Shown: positions 51,394 to 60,485 of the stretch, in pieces | How the letters are laid out: every line of letters begins with the position of its first letter | Numbering within the stretch: position 1 is the stretch's first letter | Source: Dyadobacter sediminis | Lineage (GTDB): Bacteria > Bacteroidota > Bacteroidia > Cytophagales > Spirosomataceae | DNA length: 64,000 bases | NCBI RefSeq assembly: GCF_005860765.1 | Contig: NZ_VCEI01000021.1 | Span: forward strand, 62,001-126,000 | Direction: 5' to 3' | The notes under the pieces: model-generated | What the model was told of the DNA's origin: nothing | The model's input: only the letters and a program-made list of their open reading frames with translations | Database searches by the model: none | Program-made: the position numbers and the translations under genes

Positions 51394-52652
51394 AACTGCT
51401 GCAAAAAACCAGCCGCATTTACCTGCTGGCGTCGCTCGCTATTTATTTTGTTGTGGGAATTGCCTTTTACCGCATGATCCGGTCGATGATTTATGATGAA
51501 GTGGAAAGCAGGCTTAAAGTGGAAAAACGGGATTTTGAAACCTACATCCGCATCCATAATACGTGGGAAAGCAACTCCTATTTTGTGGAAAACAAGATTG
51601 AGGTGAAGCCTGCAAACGGCTCTTTTTCCAAAAAAGCTGTTTTTACAGACACGCTCATTCACAACCGCTACGAAGAAAGTCTGGACCCTTTCCGGCAGCT
51701 TACGTTTTATACGGTCATCAATGGAAAACCGTACCGGGTGGCGATCCGTAAATCCATGATCCAGTCTTACAAACTGATCGAAGCGGTTTCTGCGGCAATC
51801 ATTGCGTTTCTGGGTCTTCTGATGATCTGTATGTTCTTTTTTCACCGGAGACTTTCCGGAAAATTATGGCAGCCGTTTTATGATTCACTAGCCCGCATCA
51901 AGGATTTTGACTGGACAAAAGATGAGAAGCTGAAACTCGCCGACAGCAATATTACGGAGTTCAACGAGCTGGGCGATGTCATGGAAAAAATGGCTTTCAA
52001 AATGCAGCATGATTATAAAAGTCTGCGCGAATTTACTGAAAACGCATCGCACGAAATCCAGACGCCGCTTGCACTCATCAATGCGCGCGTGGAGCAATTT
52101 ATCCAGTCGGGCGACCTCGGGAAAGACCATACGTACTGGATTGAAGAGATTTATCATGCGTCGCGAAGAATGTCCCGGCTAAATCAGGGACTTTTGTTAC
52201 TTGCAAAAATTGAAAATCAGCAGTTTACTGAATCAGAAGAAATTGATCTTTCCAAATTTGTTGAAAAAAAGCTCGGCGATTTTGAAGATATTCTTTCACA
52301 CAAGCAGATTACTGTACAAATTCAGTCTTCGGGCAGCTTTTATAAAATGATGTCGCCGGCGCTTGCGGATATTATGATTGCCAATCTGCTGAACAATGCC
52401 ATCAAACATAATCATGTAAACGGATTGCTTCAAATTGAAACCGCCCCTGAGTTTCTTCAGATCAGTAATTCGGGAAATGTGCTCAAAACAAATCCTGAAA
52501 GGCTTTTTGAAAGGTTTAAAAAAGAATCTTCCGGAGCCGAATCGCTGGGTCTCGGCCTTGCCATTGTAAAGCAGATTTGTGATAATTATGATCTGCATAT
52601 TTCCTATGAAAATATTGACTCCATGCATATTATCCGTGTACGCACAGCTTGA
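51390..52652 (+). CDS. Sensor histidine kinase
   Basis: 420 residues with a TTG start at 51390 overlapping the regulator's stop (TTGA). Two membrane helices (about 8-27 and 131-153) enclose a periplasmic sensor of about 100 residues. Phosphoacceptor His in FTENASHEIQTPLALINARV, N box NLLNNAIKHNHVNG, G box region AESLGLGLAIVKQICDNY. No HAMP-length linker beyond about 60 residues is obvious. Pairs with the OmpR-type regulator; the system faces the efflux operon. Confidence 0.92.
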   Translation: MKLLQKTSRIYLLASLAIYFVVGIAFYRMIRSMIYDEVESRLKVEKRDFETYIRIHNTWESNSYFVENKIEVKPANGSFSKKAVFTDTLIHNRYEESLDPFRQLTFYTVINGKPYRVAIRKSMIQSYKLIEAVSAAIIAFLGLLMICMFFFHRRLSGKLWQPFYDSLARIKDFDWTKDEKLKLADSNITEFNELGDVMEKMAFKMQHDYKSLREFTENASHEIQTPLALINARVEQFIQSGDLGKDHTYWIEEIYHASRRMSRLNQGLLLLAKIENQQFTESEEIDLSKFVEKKLGDFEDILSHKQITVQIQSSGSFYKMMSPALADIMIANLLNNAIKHNHVNGLLQIETAPEFLQISNSGNVLKTNPERLFERFKKESSGAESLGLGLAIVKQICDNYDLHISYENIDSMHIIRVRTA

Positions 52653-52697
52653 TTAATCAAATAAATTTCTTTTTTACCTGTCAAAAAGACACGCGTG

Positions 52698-54182
52698 TTA
52701 CTTGTTGTAAATGGCAAGCGCAGCATTAACTCCAAGATCAATAATCTGATACGCGCCAGTTTGTTTGATAGAATCCAGCATGGTTTCTCCGGAATTGTCA
52801 AAATACAGGTACTTCGTGCCCTTTGGATTATAAGCGATGGACAACCGGCCATACCTTTGAAAGGAAGTATGAATTGCCGCATCATTCGAGATTTTATTCG
52901 GAAGATAAATTTTTGAATTGGGCGGTACGTATCCGGAAAGCTTCTTTGCTATATCAAACATCCGATCCGGTTCGGGATAAATAAGTTTGCAGGTCATCAG
53001 GATCACGGTTATTGAAGACATGGCATAAACAGACAAGCGGGTTGTAAACGGGAATTTTATTGTGATTGGTAAAAGCAGTTCAATCGTGCATGCAGCAAAA
53101 AATAATCCGACGAAAGGCAGAGCCGGCATTAGATAATAATCGCCTTGCTTTACACTGACCAGCATCGGAAAGACGACTGCGATTGTCAGCAAGAATATCA
53201 GGTAACATACATTTTTCGTCTGACCGGAGATTTTTAGTTTTAATTCATAATAAAAGTTGGCAGCCAGAAGCCCTGAAAGCAGGACGAGGTGCGGGATAAT
53301 ATTCGTGAACAAAAGCCTGACAAGATAAAAATGGGCAGTCCAGTCATTACTGACTTTCTCTCTTTTCTTTAACAGCGCCGCCATAACCTGTCCTTCAAAA
53401 TAATGGCTGAGAAAATAATGAGCTGGCGGATACTGAAGAAGGAGGAGCATCAACGATAGAAATCCGCCCAGCATCGTTAAGGTGCCTGATAAGGCAGGTT
53501 TAAAAAAGACCTTTCCATAAACCAGCGAATAAATTGCCGGGAACGCAAGCGGAAAAATCCCGGCAGGACCTTTCGTCATACATGCAAAAAAGATCATGAC
53601 TCCCGCAAGCAGCCAGCAACCGGGTTTGAACTGGCTTGCCGTAATGGCTGTCAGTTGAAAGTAGCAGGAACACAGGCAAAAGACAGCCATGGTTGTGTCG
53701 AGTAGATTGTTGGGTACACTCCACCATACAATTCGGAGGCCGTACCAAAGTAAAACGGGCAGCCATGCGTGTTCCCCGACCGGACTGTTATGCTCAAACA
53801 ATTTTTGCCAGACCCTGACGATCAGCCAGATGCTTGCCAGCAGAATGATTGTATTATAGCTATTTTCGACGGCCATTGTATCTCCCAGAATTCTGAATAA
53901 AACCGATTGAAGTCCGAACATCAATGGCGGATGTTCGCAGAAAAACAAGCATTGATTGTAGGGCAGCCAGAATGAATCCGCAAAATGCGGTTCCCAGAAT
54001 GTGCCTTGTCCCAAAGCCATATTCCTCGAAATTGCAGCATAGGCCAGCCCGTCGATAAACAATACATGGTCAAACGATCTCGGAATAAAAGTCATCCCTA
54101 TAAAACAGATCGTCAAAAGCCAGCCCGGATTTTTAGTAAACTCTTTTTGCCTGCGCAAATCAAGTTCCTTTCCTGAATCCAT
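52698..54182 (-). CDS. ArnT/GT39-like integral-membrane glycosyltransferase
   Basis: 494 residues with about 11-12 hydrophobic helices. Near the N-terminus DHVLFIDGLAYAAISRNMAL and FFCEHPPLMFGLQSVLFRIL fit the GT-C first loop (acidic residue plus a PPL motif) of ArnT/PMT-like transferases that use polyprenyl-phosphate sugars. The C-terminal soluble portion is short. Acceptor and donor unknown. Convergent with the histidine kinase gene; only 45 bp apart. Confidence 0.8.
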   Translation of the reverse strand: MDSGKELDLRRQKEFTKNPGWLLTICFIGMTFIPRSFDHVLFIDGLAYAAISRNMALGQGTFWEPHFADSFWLPYNQCLFFCEHPPLMFGLQSVLFRILGDTMAVENSYNTIILLASIWLIVRVWQKLFEHNSPVGEHAWLPVLLWYGLRIVWWSVPNNLLDTTMAVFCLCSCYFQLTAITASQFKPGCWLLAGVMIFFACMTKGPAGIFPLAFPAIYSLVYGKVFFKPALSGTLTMLGGFLSLMLLLLQYPPAHYFLSHYFEGQVMAALLKKREKVSNDWTAHFYLVRLLFTNIIPHLVLLSGLLAANFYYELKLKISGQTKNVCYLIFLLTIAVVFPMLVSVKQGDYYLMPALPFVGLFFAACTIELLLPITIKFPFTTRLSVYAMSSITVILMTCKLIYPEPDRMFDIAKKLSGYVPPNSKIYLPNKISNDAAIHTSFQRYGRLSIAYNPKGTKYLYFDNSGETMLDSIKQTGAYQIIDLGVNAALAIYNK

Positions 54183-54527
54183 TTACAGAACTGTTTTAAT
54201 ATAGTAAACAGCGGAAATGAGGTTCTAAAAGGCTTCCTTTTTTGAAAAAGCCTTGTCCGTTTTGATTGGCTGAACCGATTGCTGCCTTCTTCTGCGTGAA
54301 GCCGAAAGCGCTGAATTGCTGTTTACTAAAATCCATTGGATTTGTGTGTATATATAAATTTGATCAATGACAGCCTCCCGGCAACTTTCAAGGTTGTCAG
54401 GAAGCATCAGCCAATAAATGTAGCACAAGATCAAATTAGCCGGCAGAGCTGTTTATCCGAAGGTTAAGCTGAGTTATCAACAGGGATATTTTTGCAGACA
54501 ATAGCCATTATTGATAGCCATTGACTA
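54183..54527. other. 345-bp intergenic gap
   Basis: A hairpin-forming stretch CCGGCAAC...GTTGTCAGG (about 54379-54402) and a direct repeat TAGCCATT near 54500 are visible. No credible ORF: the small minus-strand frame 54225-54434 is unconvincing. It should hold the promoter of the glycosyltransferase and the end of the thioredoxin-fold gene transcript. Confidence 0.4.
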
Positions 54528-55985
54528 TTACTTCGCTACTTTTTGCAGCTCCGCATCCAATGTTTGATTATTCGGAAATTCCTGCGGTATCCAGCGGTTC
54601 ACGATCTTGCCGGATGCATTTATAACCAGAAACGGATAGCGGATATCGATGGCGTATTTTTCTTTCAGCACTTCCATCGCTGCGTCGGAAGCCCAGAGGT
54701 GTTTTACGCCGGCTCTTTCCTTGACGTATTTTTTCCAGGTTCTTAATGGAATTCCGGGCGCGACCAAAACATAGACAAACATTGCTTTATCGGCATATTT
54801 ATCTTCAAATACTTTCAGCGCGGGTTCGTGCTGACCGATGCTGAATGAAAAAACCATACAAACAGGTTTGCCGGAAAGCGAAGAAACCGCAATGGAAGAA
54901 CTGTCGGGAGCCAGCAACGTAACATCCGGAACAGAAGCGCCGGGCTGCAAGGATTCTTTTGTCCGGATCAGTCTGGAAATATATTCGGAATAAGGCGATT
55001 GCGGAAAGGTCGTTTTGTAATCTGCAAGAAGCATTTTACCGGTTTCGATGGAGGGGATTGCCGTTGCGGCATAATTAAGCCAGTAGGTGAGCAGATATTC
55101 CTTCTGTTTCGGGAAAGCGGCCAATTTTTCCTTACTGAAAGCATAGACATCCTTCAACGCTTCCGGACTGATTTCATACCGCGAACCGGATTCAAGCGGA
55201 AACCTGCGTGTGGACGGAATCAGTACCCAGTTGCGCAGTTCGTCACGATAAGCCTGGCTCAGCAATGCGTCGTCCGGCTGTATTTTGAAATCGGTCAGTG
55301 TGAAATCTTCCAGTTCTTTCCGTTGCGCGGCATCCAGTTTCACGACCCGGTTGCGGCGCATGATTTTTTCCTGAATGAGTCTTCTCATGAGGGAAGGTTC
55401 CGTATGAGTCGTAGCCATGACGTAAGCCTCGAATGCAGGAACGACCGTGTTGGAACTTTTGAATTTCTGAAACGCGTTCAGACGCACTTGTTTCAGACTG
55501 TCGCTTTGCTGCACGACGCTTTCATTATTGATCTGCGAAGGTTTGTAGCCGAATACGGGTAAATACTGAAACTGGTTTTCAAGAAAGTAACTTTTCAGAA
55601 AATCCTGATATGCGGCATTTTTTCCGGAAAAGGAAACATCCGCGTTGTCAGAGAAATTAATATTCAGTTCGTCGCCCGGCTGCACAAACAGCATCCAGGT
55701 TTTATTGACGCCGTTTCCGCTATACTGAAGCCGCATTATTTTAGGTTCATTCAGTTTGACGACGGCTTTTTCACTCGTTTTTTTGTTAAAGTTTACGGAT
55801 GCTGCGGTTTCCAGACGGGTATCGGCAAGCCCGGTGCCCAGGTTGGGATGAAAGTGTACATCTTCCAGAATGAGCGTGGCAGTGGCCGGACCTGGTTTTG
55901 AGGCTGTTAAAGTCAGTATGGCTGTGTTCTGGGCATTTGCAATAAATCCGGTAAACAACAGTATAATAAATAGTGCTTTTTTCAT
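54528..55985 (-). CDS. Secreted thioredoxin-fold (TlpA-like) protein without CXXC
   Basis: 485 residues; signal peptide MKKALFIILLFTGFIANAQ. N-terminal beta-sandwich-like region, long helical middle (about 150-330), C-terminal thioredoxin fold about 335-480: SLQPGASVPDVTLLAPDSSS, IAVSSLSGKPVCMVFSFSIG, KYAIDIRYPFLVINASGKIV. The redox site of TlpA/ResA (WCxxC) is replaced by VFSFSIGQHEP with a single Cys just before it, so thiol-disulfide exchange is unlikely. Similar three-part proteins are common in Bacteroidota. Monocistronic. Confidence 0.82.
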   Translation of the reverse strand: MKKALFIILLFTGFIANAQNTAILTLTASKPGPATATLILEDVHFHPNLGTGLADTRLETAASVNFNKKTSEKAVVKLNEPKIMRLQYSGNGVNKTWMLFVQPGDELNINFSDNADVSFSGKNAAYQDFLKSYFLENQFQYLPVFGYKPSQINNESVVQQSDSLKQVRLNAFQKFKSSNTVVPAFEAYVMATTHTEPSLMRRLIQEKIMRRNRVVKLDAAQRKELEDFTLTDFKIQPDDALLSQAYRDELRNWVLIPSTRRFPLESGSRYEISPEALKDVYAFSKEKLAAFPKQKEYLLTYWLNYAATAIPSIETGKMLLADYKTTFPQSPYSEYISRLIRTKESLQPGASVPDVTLLAPDSSSIAVSSLSGKPVCMVFSFSIGQHEPALKVFEDKYADKAMFVYVLVAPGIPLRTWKKYVKERAGVKHLWASDAAMEVLKEKYAIDIRYPFLVINASGKIVNRWIPQEFPNNQTLDAELQKVAK

Positions 55986-56113
55986 TTTGTGTATCCGTGA
56001 GAAGTATAGAATGTGAATGTGATTTTTAAAAACTGTGCCAATATACGTAACATAAATGTGCCAAAGCCCTCAACTTATTTTAACTTAGCCTTTCCATTTC
56101 TGTCTATTTTCAG

Positions 56114-59083
56114 ATGAGCCGCGTATCTGTTTTTCAATTCAATGCCCTTCGTTCCCGCTTTGAGGGAGAACTTTATTTTGACAATTCTACCGTACATGCT
56201 GCGCAGCGTTCCGTTTACGCAACGGATGCTTCCGTTTATCAGGAACTGCCACTGGCCGTTGCGCTGCCGCGTACAACCGAAGATATTCAGAGATTGATAG
56301 CATTCGCAGATGCAAATAAAATTACGCTGATCCCGCGTGCAGCCGGCACTTCACTGGCCGGACAAGTGGTCGGAAGCGGGATTGTTGTGGATATTTCAAA
56401 ACATTTCAATCGGGTTCTGGAAGTGAATGTTCAGGAAAAATGGGTAAAAGTACAGCCCGGCGTTATCCGCGACGACCTGAACAAGCATCTTGCACAATAC
56501 GGATTGCTTTTCGGACCGGAAACGTCCACAGCAAGCCGGGCCATGATCGGCGGGATGATCGGCAACAATTCCTGTGGGCTGCATTCCATTACATGGGGTT
56601 CCACAAGAGATCATCTGCTGGAAGTAAAAGCCTTGCTTTCAGACGGAAGTGAAACTGTTTTTAAAAATGAGCATGTGGCCGATTATACCGGCGCAATGGC
56701 AGCAAAGCAGATCAAAAGTCAGCGCGAGCAAGCCATTCGTGCGGGCATGTACGGGCTCGTTTCCAATCCTTTAGATCAGGAACTGATCCGGAAACAGTTT
56801 CCCAAAGCAACCGTAACGCGTCGCAATTCGGGGTATGCACTGGATGCGCTGGTCAGTAATTTTACTAAAAATGAAATCAATCTTTGTAACCTTATTGCCG
56901 GCTCGGAAGGGACTTTATGTTTTGTGACCGAGGCCAAACTGGCATTGGTGGATGTGCCGCCGGCTTCGGTAGGCGTTGTCTGTGTTCATACCCGTTCGCT
57001 GGACGAATCGCTTTTTGCCAACCACATTGCCATGAAGCACCGCCCGAAAGCTTCCGAACTTGTGGACCGGTACATCATGGATTTTACGAAAGAACATACC
57101 ATTTACTCCCAAAACCGTTTTTTCATGGAAGGCGATCCGGCGGCTTTGCTGATGGTCGAATTCTGGGGAAATCATGAAGATCAAGTCAGAATGCAGGCCG
57201 ATGCGCTGGTTGCGGAACTCCGGGAAAATAAACTGGGATACGCTTATCCGCTGCTTTTTGGTAAAGATGCCGACAAAGCCTGGGAAATCAGAAAGGCAGG
57301 ATTAGGACTGATCCGGAACCTTCCCGGCGATACACAGCCGGTAAACCTGATTGAAGACTGCGCCGTTGCCGTTGAGGACTTGCCTGCATACATTGCTGAA
57401 GTCGAGATTTTGCTGAAAGAACACGGATTGCACGCTTCGTACTATGCACATGCCGGCGCAGGCGAGCTGCATGTGGAACCCATGATCAATCTGAAAACCA
57501 GTGCCGGCAAGGAGCTGTTCCGCAAAGTACTGGCGGATACGGCGAAACTCGTGAAGAAATACAACGGTGCACTTTCGGGCGAGCATGGCGACGGACGGCT
57601 CCGGGGCGAATTCATTCCTTTTATGATGGGCGAGGAAGTATATGAAATGTTTCGTCAGGTAAAAAGGATCTGGGACCCGAAAGGCATTTTCAACGCCAAT
57701 AAAATCGTGGATACGCCTCCGATGAACGAATTCCTGCGTTACGAACAGGACAAGCCTCAGCCGAAGATCGAAACGACATTTGATTTCACCAAAGAAGAAG
57801 GCATGCTGCGCCTGTCCGAAAAATGCAGCGGTTCAGGCGACTGCCGTAAAACAGAACTGACCGGCGGAACCATGTGCCCGAGCTACATGGCCACACGCCG
57901 CGAAAGGGACACGACAAGGGCAAGGGCAAACATCCTGCGGCAATACCTTACGCCCGACAATGAGAAGACCGAAATCGCGCCTACGCAGGAAATGGTAAAG
58001 GAAATTCTGGATCTGTGCCTGTCGTGCAAAGGATGCAAATCGGAATGCCCGTCGAGCGTGGACATCGGGAAAATGAAAGCGGAATTTACGCAGCAGTACT
58101 ATGAAACAAATGGCGTTCCGCTGAGAAGCAAACTGATTGCAGGATTTTCACAGCAAATGAAACTGGCTTCCATCGCACCCTGGGCTTTCAACAGTGTATT
58201 CGGAACGCCTGCGTTGCGGAAAATGGCGAATAAAATGGTCGGGTTTCATCCGGACCGAAGCATGCCGCTGCTGCACAGGGAAACGTTGATGCAATGGTGG
58301 AAAAAGAGAAAAGCCGGGAAATCAGTCGCTAATACAAAGGCTGCCTTTAGTCGGAAAGTATATCTGTTCTGCGATGAATTTACAAATTATAACGATGTCG
58401 AAATCGGAAAAGCAACCATAAGTCTGCTTGAAAAACTGGGTTATGAAGTCGAAATTCCTCAGCATGTCGATTCCGGAAGGTCTTATCTTTCCAAGGGGTT
58501 TGTAAAGGAAGCGCAGAAATTTGCCATCAAAAATGTGGAGCTGCTTGAAGATCTTGTTACTTATGACACGCCTCTGATCGGAATAGAGCCGTCGGCTCTG
58601 TTGTCGTTCCGGGATGAATACCTTGCGCTTGTTCCTGAAAATCTGAAAGAAAATGCAGAAAAGATCTCTGCAAATGCAATGCTTTTTGAAGAATTCATAG
58701 CCCGCGAAATAGATGCAAAGCGTATTGACAAGAGTGTTTTTACACAAAAAAAGCAACTGATCAAGTTGCACGGGCATTGTCACCAGAAAGCGTTGTCTAC
58801 TTTGTCTGCATCCAAAAAGGCACTGTCTCTGCCGGAAAATTATCAGGTTCAGCTGATCCCGTCAGGCTGCTGCGGAATGGCCGGTTCGTTCGGGTATGAA
58901 GAAGAACATTATGAAGTTTCCATGCAAATAGGTGAACTTGTTCTTTTTCCCGCAGTACGTAAACAGCCTGAGGACGTGATCATTGCGTCTGCCGGAACCA
59001 GCTGCCGTCATCAGATAAAAGACGGGACAGGACGTTACTCAAAACATCCTGCCGAGATTTTATGGGATGCACTGGTCAAATAG
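56114..59083 (+). CDS. FAD and Fe-S D-2-hydroxyacid dehydrogenase-like protein (YdiJ/GlpC fusion type)
   Basis: 989 residues fusing a flavin oxidase to an iron-sulfur reductase. FAD_binding_4 (about 45-190): RAAGTSLAGQVVGSGIVVDI, MIGGMIGNNSCGLHSITWGS. FAD-oxidase C-terminal domain (about 220-520): HAGAGELHVEP, GALSGEHGDGRLRGEF. Fe-S region (about 570-650): CSGSGDCRK with CPSY downstream, then CLSCKGCKSECPSS (4Fe-4S ligands). CCG domain at the end: LHGHCHQKALSTLSASKKAL, SGCCGMAGSFGYEEEHYEVS. Related enzymes oxidise D-lactate, D-2-hydroxyglutarate or glycolate. The ATG at 56114 is preceded by the weak -7-like TATTTTCA, so a short leader is likely. Confidence 0.93.
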   Translation: MSRVSVFQFNALRSRFEGELYFDNSTVHAAQRSVYATDASVYQELPLAVALPRTTEDIQRLIAFADANKITLIPRAAGTSLAGQVVGSGIVVDISKHFNRVLEVNVQEKWVKVQPGVIRDDLNKHLAQYGLLFGPETSTASRAMIGGMIGNNSCGLHSITWGSTRDHLLEVKALLSDGSETVFKNEHVADYTGAMAAKQIKSQREQAIRAGMYGLVSNPLDQELIRKQFPKATVTRRNSGYALDALVSNFTKNEINLCNLIAGSEGTLCFVTEAKLALVDVPPASVGVVCVHTRSLDESLFANHIAMKHRPKASELVDRYIMDFTKEHTIYSQNRFFMEGDPAALLMVEFWGNHEDQVRMQADALVAELRENKLGYAYPLLFGKDADKAWEIRKAGLGLIRNLPGDTQPVNLIEDCAVAVEDLPAYIAEVEILLKEHGLHASYYAHAGAGELHVEPMINLKTSAGKELFRKVLADTAKLVKKYNGALSGEHGDGRLRGEFIPFMMGEEVYEMFRQVKRIWDPKGIFNANKIVDTPPMNEFLRYEQDKPQPKIETTFDFTKEEGMLRLSEKCSGSGDCRKTELTGGTMCPSYMATRRERDTTRARANILRQYLTPDNEKTEIAPTQEMVKEILDLCLSCKGCKSECPSSVDIGKMKAEFTQQYYETNGVPLRSKLIAGFSQQMKLASIAPWAFNSVFGTPALRKMANKMVGFHPDRSMPLLHRETLMQWWKKRKAGKSVANTKAAFSRKVYLFCDEFTNYNDVEIGKATISLLEKLGYEVEIPQHVDSGRSYLSKGFVKEAQKFAIKNVELLEDLVTYDTPLIGIEPSALLSFRDEYLALVPENLKENAEKISANAMLFEEFIAREIDAKRIDKSVFTQKKQLIKLHGHCHQKALSTLSASKKALSLPENYQVQLIPSGCCGMAGSFGYEEEHYEVSMQIGELVLFPAVRKQPEDVIIASAGTSCRHQIKDGTGRYSKHPAEILWDALVK

Positions 59084-59085
59084 CC

Positions 59086-59343
59086 TTATTCAGTTCCGCG
59101 GACATGCTCCATAATCGTATCCGAATGCAGTTCCTGCGTTGTATCCGAAGCAACAGAGTTGGAATCAGCAGAAGCATTGGTAACGGAAGGTGGCTCCGAT
59201 TCGCGGAAGCTTTCGTTATGATTAAAGAATCCGCCCCAGAATGCTATCCCCATCAATACAACTCCGACACCTAAAATCCATTTCCAAACATTTTTGGTAT
59301 TCTTGGTTGCTCTGGTTTCTTTGTCTGTTTCTCGCCTGTCCAT
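59086..59343 (-). CDS. Small single-pass membrane protein of unknown function
   Basis: 85 residues: charged N-terminus (MDRRETDKETRATKNTKNVW), one transmembrane helix (KWILGVGVVLMGIAFWGGFF), then a Ser/Thr/Asn/Asp-rich tail. The stop is only 2 bp beyond the end of the convergent FAD gene. Charge pattern, good hydrophobic core and compact placement argue for a real gene; no homologue recognised. Confidence 0.55.
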   Translation of the reverse strand: MDRRETDKETRATKNTKNVWKWILGVGVVLMGIAFWGGFFNHNESFRESEPPSVTNASADSNSVASDTTQELHSDTIMEHVRGTE

Positions 59344-59565
59344 AGGTTCAATGATTTAGTTTATCTTCAACATATACCAAATTTGTACCAAGCTTTAATC
59401 AGCGATTTTAAGGCTGTTTTTATAACATTGTGTTGATAAAATTTCCCCTAGCCAAGTACAAAGGGAATTTTATAATAAAACGCTTGTATTTCGTGTTACC
59501 TAGTAAAATATCCAGCTTACCTTCGTGATTTTTCGGATAAAAAGTAAAATTATATAGCCATATAC

Positions 59566-60306
59566 ATGAATAATTTCAACAGGTTTTTCCTTTTTCTGTC
59601 TGCTTTGTTTCTGTTAACCCGGCTAAGTGGCCTGGCTCAGGATACGCGCAGCTTCTTTTCGGTGACAGGCGGTTACAGCTTGCCGGTTGGCGAACTTGCA
59701 CGGGAAAAACTGAACGATCCGCTTGCGGGCCTTGCAGGTTCCGGTTATTTCGGCCAGGTAAATTATGATTTCAGGATTGCGAGATGGCTTGGACTGCGTG
59801 CTTCAGGAAGCATGAATATCAATAAAACCAATTCAGCACCGATTATTGAAAAAGCCAATTCGTATGCACAGGTGCTTGGCGAAAGTTTTACATGGCAGAA
59901 CAACGTTTCAACATGGAAACTGAATGCGGCCATGATCGGACCGGCATTGTACCTCAACATGAACCGGGTACAGATTGAAGTGCATGCACAGGTCGGAAAG
60001 GTGTGGGCCAAATCGCCGTCGGTTAAAATGACCGGACTTTCAGAATCCGGTGGTGAGCCTATTGATGTAAGTCTGCGCTCCGCTTCAACGAGCGCCTATG
60101 GACTTGCCGGCGGCGGAAGCCTGCGCTTTCCGCTGGCCGGAAAACTGTTTTTCCAGATAAGCGGGGATGTAATCGGGGCACAGGCAGAAATTCGCAACTT
60201 GTCCATCCGAGCCGTAAGAGGGAATTTTGATCTCTCGGACAAAATAAGTGAAAAACGCTTTATCGGCGTCGTAAATGCAGGAGCAGGGTTTGGGATTGCA
60301 TTTTAA
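59566..60306 (+). CDS. Outer-membrane beta-barrel protein
   Basis: 246 residues; signal peptide (RFFLFLSALFLLTRLSGLAQ). Begins SFFSVTGGYSLPVGELAREK, a typical small Bacteroidota barrel opening, then alternating strands (YFGQVNYDFRIARWLGLRAS, LFFQISGDVIGAQAEIRN) and a terminal Phe (GAGFGIAF) that suits BAM recognition. Function unknown. Followed by a purine-rich tract convergent with susD. Confidence 0.8.
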   Translation: MNNFNRFFLFLSALFLLTRLSGLAQDTRSFFSVTGGYSLPVGELAREKLNDPLAGLAGSGYFGQVNYDFRIARWLGLRASGSMNINKTNSAPIIEKANSYAQVLGESFTWQNNVSTWKLNAAMIGPALYLNMNRVQIEVHAQVGKVWAKSPSVKMTGLSESGGEPIDVSLRSASTSAYGLAGGGSLRFPLAGKLFFQISGDVIGAQAEIRNLSIRAVRGNFDLSDKISEKRFIGVVNAGAGFGIAF

Positions 60307-60309
60307 TTT

Positions 60310-60485
60310 TTGCTGATGGGAAGAAGGAGGGAGGAAGGAATAAAGGAGGAAGGGAGAAAGAAAGAAAAAGAGGAAGGGGAAATAAAGGGATAAGGGAAAT
60401 ACTTGGCACGAGTCAATATTTCCCTTCTCCCTTCTCCCTTTTACCTTTTTACCCTCCTCCTTTGTCCCTTATCCCTTTTACCTTC
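60310..60485. repeat. Polypurine/polypyrimidine inverted tract between convergent genes
   Basis: About 90 nt of A/G (GAAGAAGGAGGGAGGAAGG...) are followed by about 65 nt of T/C, with an imperfect hairpin (arms near 60384-60401 and 60417-60433; 15-nt loop). It fills the gap between the barrel gene and the convergent susD and may end both transcripts. Confidence 0.6.

Noticed and set aside
54225-54434. 69-residue minus-strand frame in the gap at 54.3 kb
   Set aside because: Composition and placement look random, with no convincing start or homology pattern.
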